This document shows, one piece after another, positions 1-12,610 of a DNA stretch of 64,000 nt (positions within the stretch are counted from its first letter, which is position 1; each line of letters begins with the position of its first letter). The notes beneath the pieces are model-generated. The model made no database searches, was not told the origin of the DNA, and saw only the letters and a list, made by a program, of their open reading frames with translations. The position numbers were made by a program, and so were the translations under genes. Source of the DNA: Protonemura montana (lineage: Eukaryota > Arthropoda > Insecta > Plecoptera > Nemouridae); NCBI GenBank assembly GCA_947568835.1, contig CANOQG010000007.1, positions 5,394,001 to 5,458,000 on the forward strand, written 5' to 3'.

Positions 1-1732
1 GTCCTGCCCCATGTCCTGTCCCATGTCCTGCCCCATGTCATGCCCCATGTCCTGCCCCATGTCCTGCCCCATGTCCCATGTCCTGCCTCATGTCCTGCCC
101 CTTGTCCTGTCCTATTTCCTGCCCCATGTCCTGCCCCATGTCCTGCCCCGTGTCCTGCCCCATGTCCTGCCCCATGTTCTGCCCCATGTCCTGCCCCATG
201 TCTTGCCCCATGTCCCATGTCCTGCTCCATGTCCTGCCCCATGTCCTGCCCCATGTCCTTCCCTATGTCCTGTCCCATGTCCTGCCCCATGTCCTGCCCC
301 ATGTCCTGCCCCATGTCCTGCTCCATGTCCTTCCCCTGTCCAGCCCCATGTCCCATGTCCTGCCCCATGTCCTGCCACATGTCCTGCCCCATGTCTTGCC
401 ATATGTCCTGTCCCATGTCCTGCCCCATGTCCTGCCCTATGTCCTGCCCCATGTCCTGCCCCATGTCCTGCTCCATGTCCTGCCCCATGTCTTGCCCCAT
501 GTCCCATGTCCTGCCTCATGTCCTGCCCCATGTCCTGCCCCATGTCCTGCCCCATGTCCTGCCCCATGTCCTGCCCCATGTCCTGCCCTATGTCCTGCCC
601 CATGTCCTGCCCCATGTCCTGCCCTATGTCCTGTCCCATGTCCTGTCCCATGTCCTGCCCTATGTCCTGTCCCATGTCCTGTCCCATGTCATGTCCCATG
701 TCCTGCTCCATGTCCTGCCCCATGTCCTGCCTCATGTCCTGCCCTATGTCCTGCCCCATGTCCTGCCCCATTTCCTGCTCCATGTCCTGCCCCATGTCCT
801 GCCCCATGTCCCATGTCATGCCCCAGGTCCTGCCCCATGTCCTGCCCCATGTCCTGCCCCATGTCCTGCCCCATGTCCTGCCCTATGTCCTGTCCCATGT
901 CCTGCCCCTTGTCCTGCCCCATGTCCTGCTACATGTCCTGCCCCATGTCCCATGTCCTGCCCCATTTCCTAACCCATGTCCTGCCCCATGTCCTGCCCCA
1001 TGTCCTGCCACATGTCCTGCCCCATGTCCTGCCCCATGTCCTGTCCCATGTCCTGCCCCATGTCCTGCCCCATGTCCTGCCCCTAGTCCTGCCCTATGTC
1101 CTGTCCCATGTCCTGCCCCATGTCCTGCCCCATGTCCTGTCCCATGTCCTGCCTCATGTCCTGCCCCATGTCCTGCCCTATGTTCTGCCCCATGTCCTGC
1201 CCCATGTCCTGTCCCATGTCCTGCCCCATGTCCTGCCCCATGTCCTGCCCCATGTCCTGCCCTATGTCCTGTCCTATGTCCTGCCCCATGTCCTGCCCCA
1301 TGTCCTGCCCTATGTCCTGTCCCATGTCCTGCCTCATGTCCTGCCCCATGTCCTGCCCTATGTCCTGCCCGATGTCCTGCCCCATGTCCTGCCCCATGTC
1401 CTGCCCTATGTCCTGCCCCATGTCCTGCCCTATGTCCTGTCCCATGTCCTGCTCCATGTCCTGCCCCATGTCCTGCCCCATGTCCCATGTCCTGTCCCAT
1501 GTCCTGTTCCATGTCCCATGTCCTGCCCCATGTCCTGCCCCTTATCCTGTCCCATTTCCTGCCCCATGTCCTACCCCATGTCCTGCCCCATGTCCTGCCC
1601 CATGTCCTGCCCCATGTCCTGCCTCATGTCCTGCCCCATGTCTTGCCCCATGTCCCATGTCCTGCCCCATGTCCTGCCCCATGTCCTGCCCCATGTCCTG
1701 CCCTATGTCCTGTCTTATGTCCTGCCCCATGT

Positions 1733-2055
1733 AATGCCCCATGTCCTGCTCCATGTCCTCCCCCTGTCCTGCCCTATGTCTTATGTCCTGCCCCATGTCC
1801 TGCCTCATGGCCTGCCCCATGTCCTGCCCTATGTCCTGTCCCATGTCCTGCCCCATTTCCTGCCCCATATCCTGCTCCATGTCCTGCCCCGTGTCCTGCC
1901 CCATGTCCCGCTCCATGTCCTCCCCCTGTCCTGCCTCATGTCCCATGTCCTGCCCCATGTCCCGCCCCATGTCCTGCCCCATGTCCTGTCCCATGTCCTG
2001 TCCCATGTCCTGCCCCATGTTTTGCCCCATGTCCTGTCCAATGTCCTGCCTCATG
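1733..2055 (-). repeat. Inverted B-type higher-order module in the left arm
   Basis: Read on the minus strand, this stretch has the ordered markers of a right-arm B module. It has an ATTGGACAGG unit, then GGGGCAAAACATGG, then GAGCGGGACAT beside GACAGGGGGAGG, then ATAAGACATAGGG, then GGCATTACATGG. The right-arm counterpart at about 6664-6984 has the same order and nearly the same length (about 320 bp). This shows the left arm is an inverted relative of the right arm and not an unrelated satellite. One difference is a GGCAGGCCATGAGG unit near 1800 in place of the usual GGACATGAGG. Confidence 0.8.
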
Positions 2056-2702
2056 TCCTGCCCCATGTCCTGCCCCATGTCCTGCCCCATGTCCTGCCCC
2101 ATGTCCTGTCCCATGTCCTGCCCCATGTCATGCCCCATGTCCTGCCCCATGTCCTGCCCCATGTCCCATGTCCTGCCCCATGTCCTGCCCTTTGTCCTGT
2201 CCCATTTCCTGCCCCATGTCCTGCCCCATGTCCTGCCCCATGTCCTGCCCCATGTCCTGCCCCATGTCCTTCCCTATGTCCTGTCCCATGTCCTGCCCCA
2301 TGTCCTGCCCATGTCCTGCTCCATGTCCTCCCCCTGTCCTGCCCCATGTCCCATGTCCTGCCCCATGTCCTGCCCCATGTCCTGCCCCATGTCCTGCCCT
2401 ATGTCTTGTCCCATGTCCTGCCCCATGTCCTGCCCCATGTCCTGCCCTATGTCCTGCCCCATGTCTTGCCCCATGTCCCATGTCCTGCCCCATGTCCTGC
2501 CCCATGTCCTGCCCCATGTCCTGCCCTTTGTCCTGCCCCATGTCCTGCCCCTTGTCCTTCCCCATGTCCTGCTCCATGTCCTGCCCCATGTCCCATGTCC
2601 TGCCCCATTTCCTGCCCCATGTCCTGCCCCATGTCCTGCCCCATGTCCTGCCATATGTCCTGTCCCATGTCCTGCCCCATGTCCTGCCCCATGTCCTGCC
2701 CC

Positions 2703-3490
2703 TAGTCCTGCCCTATGTCCTGTCCCATGTCCTGCCCCATTTCCTGCTCCATGTCCTGCCCCATGTCCTGCCCCATGTCCCATGTCATGCCCCAGGTCCT
2801 GCCCCATGTCCTGCCCCATGTCCTGCCCCTTGTCCTGCCCCATGTCCTGCTACATGTCCTGCCCCATGTCCCATGTCCTGCCCCATTTCCTAACCCATGT
2901 CCTGCCCCATGTCCTGCCCCATGTCCTGCCACATGTCCTGCCCCATGTCCTGCCCCATGTCCTGTCCCATGTCCTGCCCCATGTCCTGCCCCATGTCCTG
3001 CCCCTAGTCCTGCCCTATGTCCTGTCCCATGTCCTGCCCCATGTCCTGCCCCATGTCCTGTCCCATGTCCTGCCTCATGTCCTGCCCCATGTCCTGCCCT
3101 ATGTCCTGCCCCATGTCCTGCCCCATGTCCTGTCCCATGTCCTGCCCCATGTCCTGCCCCATGTCCTGCCCCATGTCCTGCCCTATGTCCTGTCCCATGT
3201 CCTGCCCCATGTCCTGCCCCATGTCCTGCCCTATGTCCTGCCCCATGTCTTGCCCCATGTCCCATGTCCTGCCCCATGTCCTGCCCCATGTCCTGCCCCA
3301 TGTCCTGCCCTATGTCCTGCCCCATGTCCTGCCCCATTTTCTGCTCCATGTCCCGCCCCATGTCCTGCCCCATGTCCCATGTCATGCCCCATGTCCTGCC
3401 CCATGTCCTGCCCCATGTCCTGTCCCATGTCCTGCTCCATGTCCTGCCCCATGACTTACCTCATGTCCCATGTCCTGCCTCATGTCCTGC
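2703..3490 (-). repeat. Left-arm higher-order repeat, copy 1 of a 966-bp period
   Basis: Rare units recur 966 bp downstream: TGCTACATG at 2851 and 3817, ATTTCCTAAC at 2885 and 3851, CCCCTAGTCC at about 3005 and 3971, and ATTTTCTGCTCC at 3336 and 4302. Upstream of about 2840 the offset falls to 918 bp (CAGGTCC 2793 and 3711, TAG 2703 and 3621), a difference of four 12-bp units gained or lost. Another relative begins near 824, at 2887 bp from the second copy. Copy 1 has GACTTACC near 3453 where copy 2 has GTCTTACC. Confidence 0.78.
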
Positions 3491-3620
3491 TCCATGTCCT
3501 GCCCCATGTCCCATGTCCTGCCCCATTTCCTGCCCCATGTCCTGCCCCATGTCCTGCCCCATGTCCTGCCATATGTCCTGTCCCATGTCCTGCCCCATGT
3601 CCTGCCCCATGTCCTGCCCC

Positions 3621-4456
3621 TAGTCCTGCCCTATGTCCTGTCCCATGTCCTGCCCCATTTCCTGCTCCATGTCCTGCCCCATGTCCTGCCCCATGTCCCA
3701 TGTCATGCCCCAGGTCCTGCCCCATGTCCTGCCCCATGTCCTGCCCCATGTCCTGCCCCATGTCCTGCCCTATGTCCTGTCCCATGTCCTGCCCCTTGTC
3801 CTGCCCCATGTCCTGCTACATGTCCTGCCCCATGTCCCATGTCCTGCCCCATTTCCTAACCCATGTCCTGCCCCATGTCCTGCCCCATGTCCTGCCACAT
3901 GTCCTGCCCCATGTCCTGCCCCATGTCCTGTCCCATGTCCTGCCCCATGTCCTGCCCCATGTCCTGCCCCTAGTCCTGCCCTATGTCCTGTCCCATGTCC
4001 TGCCCCATGTCCTGCCCCATGTCCTGTCCCATGTCCTGCCTCATGTCCTGCCCCATGTCCTGCCCTATGTCCTGCCCCATGTCCTGCCCCATGTCCTGTC
4101 CCATGTCCTGCCCCATGTCCTGCCCCATGTCCTGCCCCATGTCCTGCCCTATGTCCTGTCCCATGTCCTGCCCCATGTCCTGCCCCATGTCCTGCCCTAT
4201 GTCCTGCCCCATGTCTTGCCCCATGTCCCATGTCCTGCCCCATGTCCTGCCCCATGTCCTGCCCCATGTCCTGCCCTATGTCCTGCCCCATGTCCTGCCC
4301 CATTTTCTGCTCCATGTCCCGCCCCATGTCCTGCCCCATGTCCCATGTCATGCCCCATGTCCTGCCCCATGTCCTGCCCCATGTCCTGTCCCATGTCCTG
4401 CTCCATGTCCTGCCCCATGTCTTACCTCATGTCCCATGTCCTGCCTCATGTCCTGC
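3621..4456 (-). repeat. Left-arm higher-order repeat, copy 2 of a 966-bp period
   Basis: This is the partner of 2703-3490 at an offset of 966 bp (918 bp upstream of the four-unit indel). It carries the same TGCTACATG, TTCCTAACCC, CCCCTAGTCC and CATTTTCTGCTCC markers in the same order. After about 4456 the two copies diverge, and this one runs on into the junction-proximal stretch. Confidence 0.78.
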
Positions 4457-4728
4457 CCCATGTCCTGCCCCATATCCTGCCCCATGTCCTGCCCCATGTC
4501 CTGCCCCATGTCCTGTCCCATGTCCTGCCCAATGTCCTGCCCCATGTCCTGCTCCATGTCCTGCCCCATGTCCTGCCCCATGTCCTGCCCTATGTCCTGC
4601 CCCATGTCCTGCCCCATGTCCTGCCCCATGTCCTGCCCTATGTCCTGCCCCATGTCCTGCCCCATGTCCTGCCCTATGTCCTGTCCCATGTCCTGTCCCA
4701 TGTCATGTCCCATGTCCTGCTCCATGTT
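4300..4728 (-). repeat. Junction-proximal inverted C-type module
   Basis: On the minus strand, starting at the junction, the order is GAGCAGGACATGGGACATGAC, several standard units, ATTGGGCAGG, GGATATGGGG, GAGGTAAGACATGG, GGGGCATGACATGG and GAGCAGAAAATGG. Right-arm C modules, for example about 10290-10701, carry the same series at nearly the same spacing (about 411 against 426 bp). The base differences are few. This is direct evidence that the array was inverted within itself near 4729. Confidence 0.78.
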
Positions 4729-4742
4729 CACACACACACACA
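4729..4742. repeat. (CA)7 dinucleotide tract at the strand switch
   Basis: Seven CA dinucleotides follow CATGTT and run directly into TAGGGCAGGACAT. This is the only sequence in the window that does not derive from the 12-bp unit. It sits exactly where the array reverses orientation. The right-side flank matches a full right-arm unit series from its first base: CATAGGGCAGG at 4741 matches CATAGGGCAGG at 7539. It may be filler left by the break and joining event, or a microsatellite that predates the array. Confidence 0.95.
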
Positions 4743-7030
4743 TAGGGCAGGACATGGGGTAGGACATGGGGCAGGACATGGGGCAGGACATGGGACATGG
4801 GGCAAGACATGGGGCAGGACATGGGGCAGGACATGGGGCAGGACATGGGGCAGGACATGGGGCAGGACATGGGGCAGGAAATGGGGCAGGACATAGGGTA
4901 GGACATGAGGCAGGACATGGGACAGGACATGGGGCAGGACATGGGGCAGGACATGGGACAGGACATAGGGCAGGACATGGGGCAGGACATGGGGCAAAAC
5001 ATGGGGCAGGACATGGGACAGGACATGGGGCAGGACATTGGCCAGGCTATGGGGCAGGACATGGGGCAGGACATGAGGCAGGACATGGGACATGGGGAAA
5101 GACATGGGGCAGGACATGGGGCAGGACATGGGGCAGGACATGGGGCAGGACATGGGACAGGACATAGGGCAGGACATGGGGCAGGACATGGGGCAGGACA
5201 TGGGGCAGGACATGGGACAGGACATGGAGCAGGACATGGGGCAGGACATGGGGCAGGACATGGGACAGGACATAGGGAAGGACATGGGGCAGGACATGGG
5301 GCAGGACATGGGACAGGACATGGGACAGGACATAGGGCAGGACATGGGGCAGGACATGGGGCAGGACATAGGGCAGGACATGGGGCAGGACATGGGGCAG
5401 GACATGGGGCAGGACATGGGGCAGGACATAAGGCAGGACATTGGACAGGACATGGGGCAAAACATGGGGCAGGACATGGGACAGGACATGTTGCAGGACA
5501 TGGGGCAGGACATGGGGCAGGACATGGGGCAGGACATGGGACATGAGGCAGGACAGAGGGAGGACATGGAGCGGGACATGGGGCAGGACATGGGGCAGGA
5601 CATGGAGCAGGACATGGGGCAGGAAATGGGGCAGGACATGGGACAGGACATAGGGCAGGACATGGGGCAGGACATGAGGCAAGACATGGGGCAGGACATG
5701 GGACATAGGGCAGGACAGGGGAAGGACATGGAGCAGGACATGGGGCAGGACATGGGGCAGGACATAAGACAGGACATAGGGCAGGACATGGGGTAGGACA
5801 TGGGGCAGGACATGGGGCAGGACATGGGACATGGGGCAAGACATGGGGCAGGACATGGGGCAGGACATGGGGCAGGACATGGGGCAGGACATGGGGCAGG
5901 ACATGGGACATGGGGCAGGACATGGGGCAGGACATGGGGCAGGACATGGGGCAGGACATGGGGCAGGACATGGGGCAGGACATAGGGCAGGCCATGGGGC
6001 AGGACATGGGGCAGGACATGGAGCAGGACATGGGACATGACATGGGACAGGACATGGGGCAGGACATGGCGCAGGACATGGGGCAGGACATGGGGCAGGA
6101 CATGGGGCAGGACATAGGGCAGGACATGGGGTAGGACATGAGGCAGGACATGGGACAGGACATGGGGCAGGACATGGGGCAGGACATGGGACAGGACATA
6201 GGGCAGGACATGGGGCAGGACATGGGGCAAAACATGGGGCAGGACATGGGACAGGACATGGGGCAGGACATTGGCCAGGCTATGGGGCAGGACATGGGGC
6301 AGGACATGAGGCAGGACATGGGACATGGGGAAAGACATGGGGCAGGACATGGGGCAGGACATGGGGCAGGACATGGGGCAGGACATGGGACAGGACATAG
6401 GGCAGGACATGGGGCAGGACATGGGGCAGGACATGGGGCAGGACATGGGACAGGACATGGAGCAGGACATGGGGCAGGACATGGGGCAGGACATGGGACA
6501 GGACATAGGGAAGGACATGGGGCAGGACATGGGGCAGGACATGGGACAGGACATTGCACAGGACATAGGGCAGGACATGGGGCAGGACATGGGGCAGGAC
6601 ATAGGGCAGGACATGGGGCAGGACATGGGGCAGGACATGGGGCAGGACATGGGGCAGGACATGAGGCAGGACATTGGACAGGACATGGGGCAAAACATGG
6701 GGCAGGACATGGGACTGGACATGGGGCAGGACATGGGGCAGGACATGGGGCAGGACATGGGGCAGGACATGGGACATGAGGCAGGACAGGGGGAGGACAT
6801 GGAGCGGGACATGGGGCAGGACATGGGGCAGGACATGGAGCAGGACATGGGGCAGGAAATGGGGCAGGACATGAAACAGGACATAGGGCAGGACATGGGG
6901 CAGGACATGAGGCAGGACATGGGGCAGGACATAAGACATAGGGCAGGACAGGGGGAGGACATGGAGCAGGACATGGGGCATTACATGGGGCAGGACATAA
7001 GACAGGACATAGGGCAGGACATGGGGCAGG
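4741..7030 (+). repeat. A-B higher-order dimer, first copy (2798-bp pair)
   Basis: This begins exactly at the junction. A type A module starts at TTGGCC 5038 with GTTGC at 5490. A type B module starts at TTGGCC 6271 with TTGCAC at 6554. The two starts are 1,233 bp apart. The whole block recurs 2,798 bp downstream (5038 to 7836, 6271 to 9069, CATAGGGCAGG 4741 to 7539). One private base is GACAGAGGGAGG near 5553, where the other copy reads GACAGGGGGAGG. The copies part at about 7030. Confidence 0.82.
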
Positions 7031-7538
7031 ACATGGGGCAGGACATGGGGCAGGACATGGGACATGGGGCAAGACATGGGGCAGGACATGAGGCAGGACA
7101 TGGGGCAGGACATGGGGCAGGACATGGGGAAGGACATGGGGCAGGACATGGGGCAGGACATGGGACATGGGGCAGGACAGGGGGAGGACATGGAGCAGGA
7201 CATGGGGCAGGACATGGGGCAGGACATGGGGCAGGACATGGGGCAGGACATGGGGCAGGAAATGGGACAGGACAAAGGGCAGGACATGGGGCAGGACATG
7301 GGACATGGGGCAGGACATGGGGCAGGACATGGGGCATGACATGGGGCAGGACATGGGACAGGACATGGGGCAGGACATGGGGCAGGACATGGGGCAGGAC
7401 ATGGGGCAGGACATGAGGCAGGACATGGGACAGGACATGGGGCAGGACATGGGGCAGGACATGGGACATGGAGCAGGACATGGGGCAGGACATGGAGCAG
7501 GACATGGGGCAGGACATGGGGCAGGACATAAGACAGGA
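7031..7538 (+). repeat. C-derived spacer units between the two A-B dimers
   Basis: This stretch carries the tail of a C-type module: GGGGAAGGACAT, GACAGGGGGAGG, GGAAATGGGACAGGACAAAG, GGGGCATGACAT, then ATAAGACAGG before the next dimer. It lacks the GCAGAAAATGG marker, so the module is partial. The same tail follows C modules at about 10830-11250 and 30010-30430. Confidence 0.65.
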
Positions 7539-9828
7539 CATAGGGCAGGACATGGGGTAGGACATGGGGCAGGACATGGGGCAGGACATGGGACATGGGG
7601 CAAGACATGGGGCAGGACATGGGGCAGGACATGGGGCAGGACATGGGGCAGGACATGGGGCAGGACATGGGGCAGGAAATGGGGCAGGACATAGGGTAGG
7701 ACATGAGGCAGGACATGGGACAGGACATGGGGCAGGACATGGGGCAGGACATGGGACAGGACATAGGGCAGGACATGGGGCAGGACATGGGGCAAAACAT
7801 GGGGCAGGACATGGGACAGGACATGGGGCAGGACATTGGCCAGGCTATGGGGCAGGACATGGGGCAGGACATGAGGCAGGACATGGGACATGGGGAAAGA
7901 CATGGGGCAGGACATGGGGCAGGACATGGGGCAGGACATGGGGCAGGACATGGGACAGGACATAGGGCAGGACATGGGGCAGGACATGGGGCAGGACATG
8001 GGGCAGGACATGGGACAGGACATGGAGCAGGACATGGGGCAGGACATGGGGCAGGACATGGGACAGGACATAGGGAAGGACATGGGGCAGGACATGGGGC
8101 AGGACATGGGACAGGACATGGGACAGGACATAGGGCAGGACATGGGGCAGGACATGGGGCAGGACATAGGGCAGGACATGGGGCAGGACATGGGGCAGGA
8201 CATGGGGCAGGACATGGGGCAGGACATAAGGCAGGACATTGGACAGGACATGGGGCAAAACATGGGGCAGGACATGGGACAGGACATGTTGCAGGACATG
8301 GGGCAGGACATGGGGCAGGACATGGGGCAGGACATGGGACATGAGGCAGGACAGGGGGAGGACATGGAGCGGGACATGGGGCAGGACATGGGGCAGGACA
8401 TGGAGCAGGACATGGGGCAGGAAATGGGGCAGGACATGGGACAGGACATAGGGCAGGACATGGGGCAGGACATGAGGCAAGACATGGGGCAGGACATGGG
8501 ACATAGGGCAGGACAGGGGAAGGACATGGAGCAGGACATGGGGCAGGACATGGGGCAGGACATAAGACAGGACATAGGGCAGGACATGGGGTAGGACATG
8601 GGGCAGGACATGGGGCAGGACATGGGACATGGGGCAAGACATGGGGCAGGACATGGGGCAGGACATGGGGCAGGACATGGGGCAGGACATGGGGCAGGAC
8701 ATGGGACATGGGGCAGGACATGGGGCAGGACATGGGGCAGGACATGGGGCAGGACATGGGGCAGGACATGGGGCAGGACATAGGGCAGGCCATGGGGCAG
8801 GACATGGGGCAGGACATGGAGCAGGACATGGGACATGACATGGGACAGGACATGGGGCAGGACATGGCGCAGGACATGGGGCAGGACATGGGGCAGGACA
8901 TGGGGCAGGACATAGGGCAGGACATGGGGTAGGACATGAGGCAGGACATGGGACAGGACATGGGGCAGGACATGGGGCAGGACATGGGACAGGACATAGG
9001 GCAGGACATGGGGCAGGACATGGGGCAAAACATGGGGCAGGACATGGGACAGGACATGGGGCAGGACATTGGCCAGGCTATGGGGCAGGACATGGGGCAG
9101 GACATGAGGCAGGACATGGGACATGGGGAAAGACATGGGGCAGGACATGGGGCAGGACATGGGGCAGGACATGGGGCAGGACATGGGACAGGACATAGGG
9201 CAGGACATGGGGCAGGACATGGGGCAGGACATGGGGCAGGACATGGGACAGGACATGGAGCAGGACATGGGGCAGGACATGGGGCAGGACATGGGACAGG
9301 ACATAGGGAAGGACATGGGGCAGGACATGGGGCAGGACATGGGACAGGACATTGCACAGGACATAGGGCAGGACATGGGGCAGGACATGGGGCAGGACAT
9401 AGGGCAGGACATGGGGCAGGACATGGGGCAGGACATGGGGCAGGACATGGGGCAGGACATGAGGCAGGACATTGGACAGGACATGGGGCAAAACATGGGG
9501 CAGGACATGGGACTGGACATGGGGCAGGACATGGGGCAGGACATGGGGCAGGACATGGGGCAGGACATGGGACATGAGGCAGGACAGGGGGAGGACATGG
9601 AGCGGGACATGGGGCAGGACATGGGGCAGGACATGGAGCAGGACATGGGGCAGGAAATGGGGCAGGACATGAAACAGGACATAGGGCAGGACATGGGGCA
9701 GGACATGAGGCAGGACATGGGGCAGGACATAAGACATAGGGCAGGACAGGGGGAGGACATGGAGCAGGACATGGGGCATTACATGGGGCAGGACATAAGA
9801 CAGGACATAGGGCAGGACATGGGGCAGG
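7539..9828 (+). repeat. A-B higher-order dimer, second copy (2798-bp pair)
   Basis: This is the partner of 4741-7030. The A marker is at 7836 with GTTGC at 8288, and the B marker at 9069 with TTGCAC at 9352, again 1,233 bp apart. After about 9828 it departs from the first copy. A 174-bp local repeat follows, in which GGCATTACATGG occurs at about 9777 and again at 9951. Confidence 0.82.
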
Positions 9829-11960
9829 AAATGGGGCAGGACATGGGACAGGACATAGGGCAGGACATGGGGCAGAACATGAGGCAGGACATAGAGCAGG
9901 ACATAAGACATAGGGCAGGACAGGGGGAGGACATGGAGCAGGACATGGGGCATTACATGGGGCAGGACATAAGACAGGACATAGGGCAGGACATGGGGCA
10001 GGACATGGGGCAGGACATGGGGCAGGACATGGGACATGGGGCAAGACATGGGGCAGGACATGAGGCAGGACATGGGGCAGGACATGGGGCAGGACATGGG
10101 GCAGGACATGGGGTAGGACATGGGGCAGGAAATGGGACAGGACAAGGGGCAGGACATGGGGCAGGACATGGGACATGGGGCAGGACATGGGGCACTACAT
10201 GGGGCAGGACATGGGGCAGGACATGGGGCAGGACATGGGGCAGGACATGGGGCAGGACATAGGGCAGGACATGGGGCAGGACATGGGGCAGGACATGGAG
10301 CAGGACATGGGACATGACATGGGACAGGACATGGGGCAGGACATGGGGCAGGACATAGGGAAGGACATAGGGCAGGACATGGGGCAGGACATGGGGCAGG
10401 ACATGGGGCAGGACATAGGGCAGGACATGGGGCAGGACATGGGGCAGGACATGGAGCAGGACATGGGGCAGGACATTGGGCAGGACATGGGACCGGACAT
10501 GGGGCAGGACATGGGGCAGGACATGGGGCAGGATATGGGGCAGGACATGGGGCAGGACATGAGGCAGGACATGGGACATGAGGTAAGACATGGAGCAGGA
10601 CATGGAGCAGGACATGGGACAGGACATGGGGCAGGACATGGGGCAGGACATGGGGCATGACATGGGACATGGGGCAGGACATGGGGTGGAACATGGAGCA
10701 GAAAATGGGGCACGACATGGGGCAGGACATAGGGCAGGACATGGGGCAGGACATGGGGCAGGACATGGGGCAGGACATGGGACATGGGGCAAGACATGGG
10801 GCAGGACATAGGGCAGGACATGGGGCAGGACATGGGGAAGGACATGGGGCAGGACATGGGGCAGGACATGGGACATGGGGCAGGACAGGGGGAGGACATG
10901 GAGCAGGACATGGGGCAGGACATGGGGCAGGACATGGGGCAGGACATGGGGCAGGACATGGGGCAGGAAATGGGACAGGACAAAGGGCAGGACATGGGGC
11001 AGGACATGGGACATGGGGCAGGACATGGGGCAGGACATGGGGCATGACATGGGGCAGGACATGGGACAGGACATGGGGCAGGACATGGGGCAGGACATGG
11101 GGCAGGACATGGGGCAGGACATGAGGCAGGACATGGGACAGGACATGGGGCAGGACATGGGGCAGGACATGGGACATGGAGCAGGACATGGGGCAGGACA
11201 TGGAGCAGGACATGGGGCAGGACATGGGGCAGGACATAAGACAGGACATAGGGCAGGACATGGGGTAGGACATGGGGCAGGACATGGGGCAGGACATGGG
11301 ACATGGGGCAAGACATGGGGCAGGACATGGGGCAGGACATGGGGCAGGACATGGGGCAGGACATGGGGCAGGACATGGGGCAGGAAATGGGGCAGGACAT
11401 AGGGTAGGACATGAGGCAGGACATGGGACAGGACATGGGGCAGGACATGGGGCAGGACATGGGACAGGACATAGGGCAGGACATGGGGCAGGACATGGGG
11501 CAAAACATGGGGCAGGACATGGGACAGGACATGGGGCAGGACATTGGCCAGGCTATGGGGCAGGACATGGGGCAGGACATGAGGCAGGACATGGGACATG
11601 GGGAAAGACATGGGGCAGGACATGGGGCAGGACATGGGGCAGGACATGGGGCAGGACATGGGACAGGACATAGGGCAGGACATGGGGCAGGACATGGGGC
11701 AGGACATGGGGCAGGACATGGGACAGGACATGGAGCAGGACATGGGGCAGGACATGGGGCAGGACATGGGACAGGACATAGGGAAGGACATGGGGCAGGA
11801 CCTGGGGCAGGACATGGGACAGGACATGGGACAGGACATAGGGCAGGACATGGGGCAGGACATGGGGCAGGACATAGGGCAGGACATGGGGCAGGACATG
11901 GGGCAGGACATGGGGCAGGACATGGGGCAGGACATAAGGCAGGACATTGGACAGGACATG
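9829..11960 (+). repeat. C-type module followed by an A module
   Basis: A 174-bp local duplication (GGCATTACAT at 9777 and 9951) opens this stretch. A C module follows, with GCAGAAAATGG at about 10701, then an A marker at 11544, 843 bp later. The same 843-bp C-to-A spacing occurs at 29873-30716, 32383-33226, 37141-37984 and 39507-40350. The offset of 19,172 bp to the 29.6-31.2 kb copy holds for GCAGAAAATGG, TTGGCC and GTTGC. Private bases are GACCGG near 10495 and GGACCTGGGG near 11811. Confidence 0.72.
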
Positions 11961-12610
11961 GGGCAAAACATGGGGCAGGACATGGGACAGGACATGTTGC
12001 AGGACATGGGGCAGGACATGGGGCAGGACATGGGGCAGGACATGGGACATGAGGCAGGACAGGGGGAGGACATGGAGCGGGACATGGGGCAGGACATGGG
12101 GCAGGACATGGAGCAGGACATGGGGCAGGAAATGGGGCAGGACATGGGACAGGACATAGGGCAGGACATGGGGCAGGACATGAGGCAAGACATGGGGCAG
12201 GACATGGGACATAGGGCAGGACAGGGGAAGGACATGGAGCAGGACATGGGGCAGGACATGGGGCAGGACATAAGACAGGACATAGGGCAGGACATGGGGT
12301 AGGACATGGGGCAGGACATGGGGCAGGACATGGGACATGGGGCAAGACATGGGGCAGGACATGGGGCAGGACATGGGGCAGGACATGGGGCAGGACATGG
12401 GGCAGGACATGGGACATGGGGCAGGACATGGGGCAGGACATGGGGCAGGACATGGGGCAGGACATGGGGCAGGACATGGGGCAGGACATAGGGCAGGCCA
12501 TGGGGCAGGACATGGGGCAGGACATGGAGCAGGACATGGGACATGACATGGGACAGGACATGGGGCAGGACATGGCGCAGGACATGGGGCAGGACATGGG
12601 GCAGGACATG
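11960..12610 (+). repeat. 650-bp tandem duplication, copy 1
   Basis: The GTTGC unit at 11996 recurs at 12646, and GGCGCAGG near 12574 recurs near 13224, both exactly 650 bp apart. The second copy starts at GGGGCAAAACATGG near 12610, where ordinary units run abruptly into the interior of an A module. 650 is not a multiple of 12 because each copy includes 7-bp short units. Confidence 0.8.

Larger units (their letters stand above)
1..4728 (-). repeat. 12-bp minisatellite array, left arm (inverted orientation)
   Basis: Every stretch here is a copy of ATGTCCTGCCCC, the reverse complement of GGGGCAGGACAT, so the G-rich strand is the minus strand. Common variants are CCCTATGTCCTG, CTGTCCCATGTC and CTGCTCCATGTC, plus a short 7-bp unit that gives CATGTCCCATGTCC. 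The array is already running at base 1, so its left end lies outside the window. It holds higher-order copies: the CAGGTCC unit recurs at 824, 2793 and 3711, TTCCTAACCC near 964, 2885 and 3851, and CATTTTCTGCTCC near 3336 and 4302. A one-base loss is visible near 2308 (CTGCCCATG). All reading frames are open because of the repeat. I see no gene in it. Confidence 0.97.

Noticed and set aside
11-2893. Plus-strand open frame in the left arm read as a cysteine- and proline-rich protein
   Set aside because: It has the same origin as all other frames here. It starts inside the array and ends only at a chance variant (TCCTAACCC), which recurs in other copies as a repeat marker.
4729-4742. (CA)7 tract as the mark of a transposon end
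   Set aside because: There are no terminal inverted repeats, target-site duplications or element sequence on either side; both flanks are array units.
1741-4896. Open frame crossing the strand switch, apparently a fusion of two repeat types
   Set aside because: It crosses the (CA)7 tract by chance of frame. The His-Thr stretch is just translated CA repeat.
5038-5052. TTGGCCAGGCTATGG as a fragment of an Alu-like element or NF1 site
   Set aside because: The resemblance is limited to a few bases, and the unit differs from its neighbours by only a handful of substitutions, so it is a unit variant and not an insertion.
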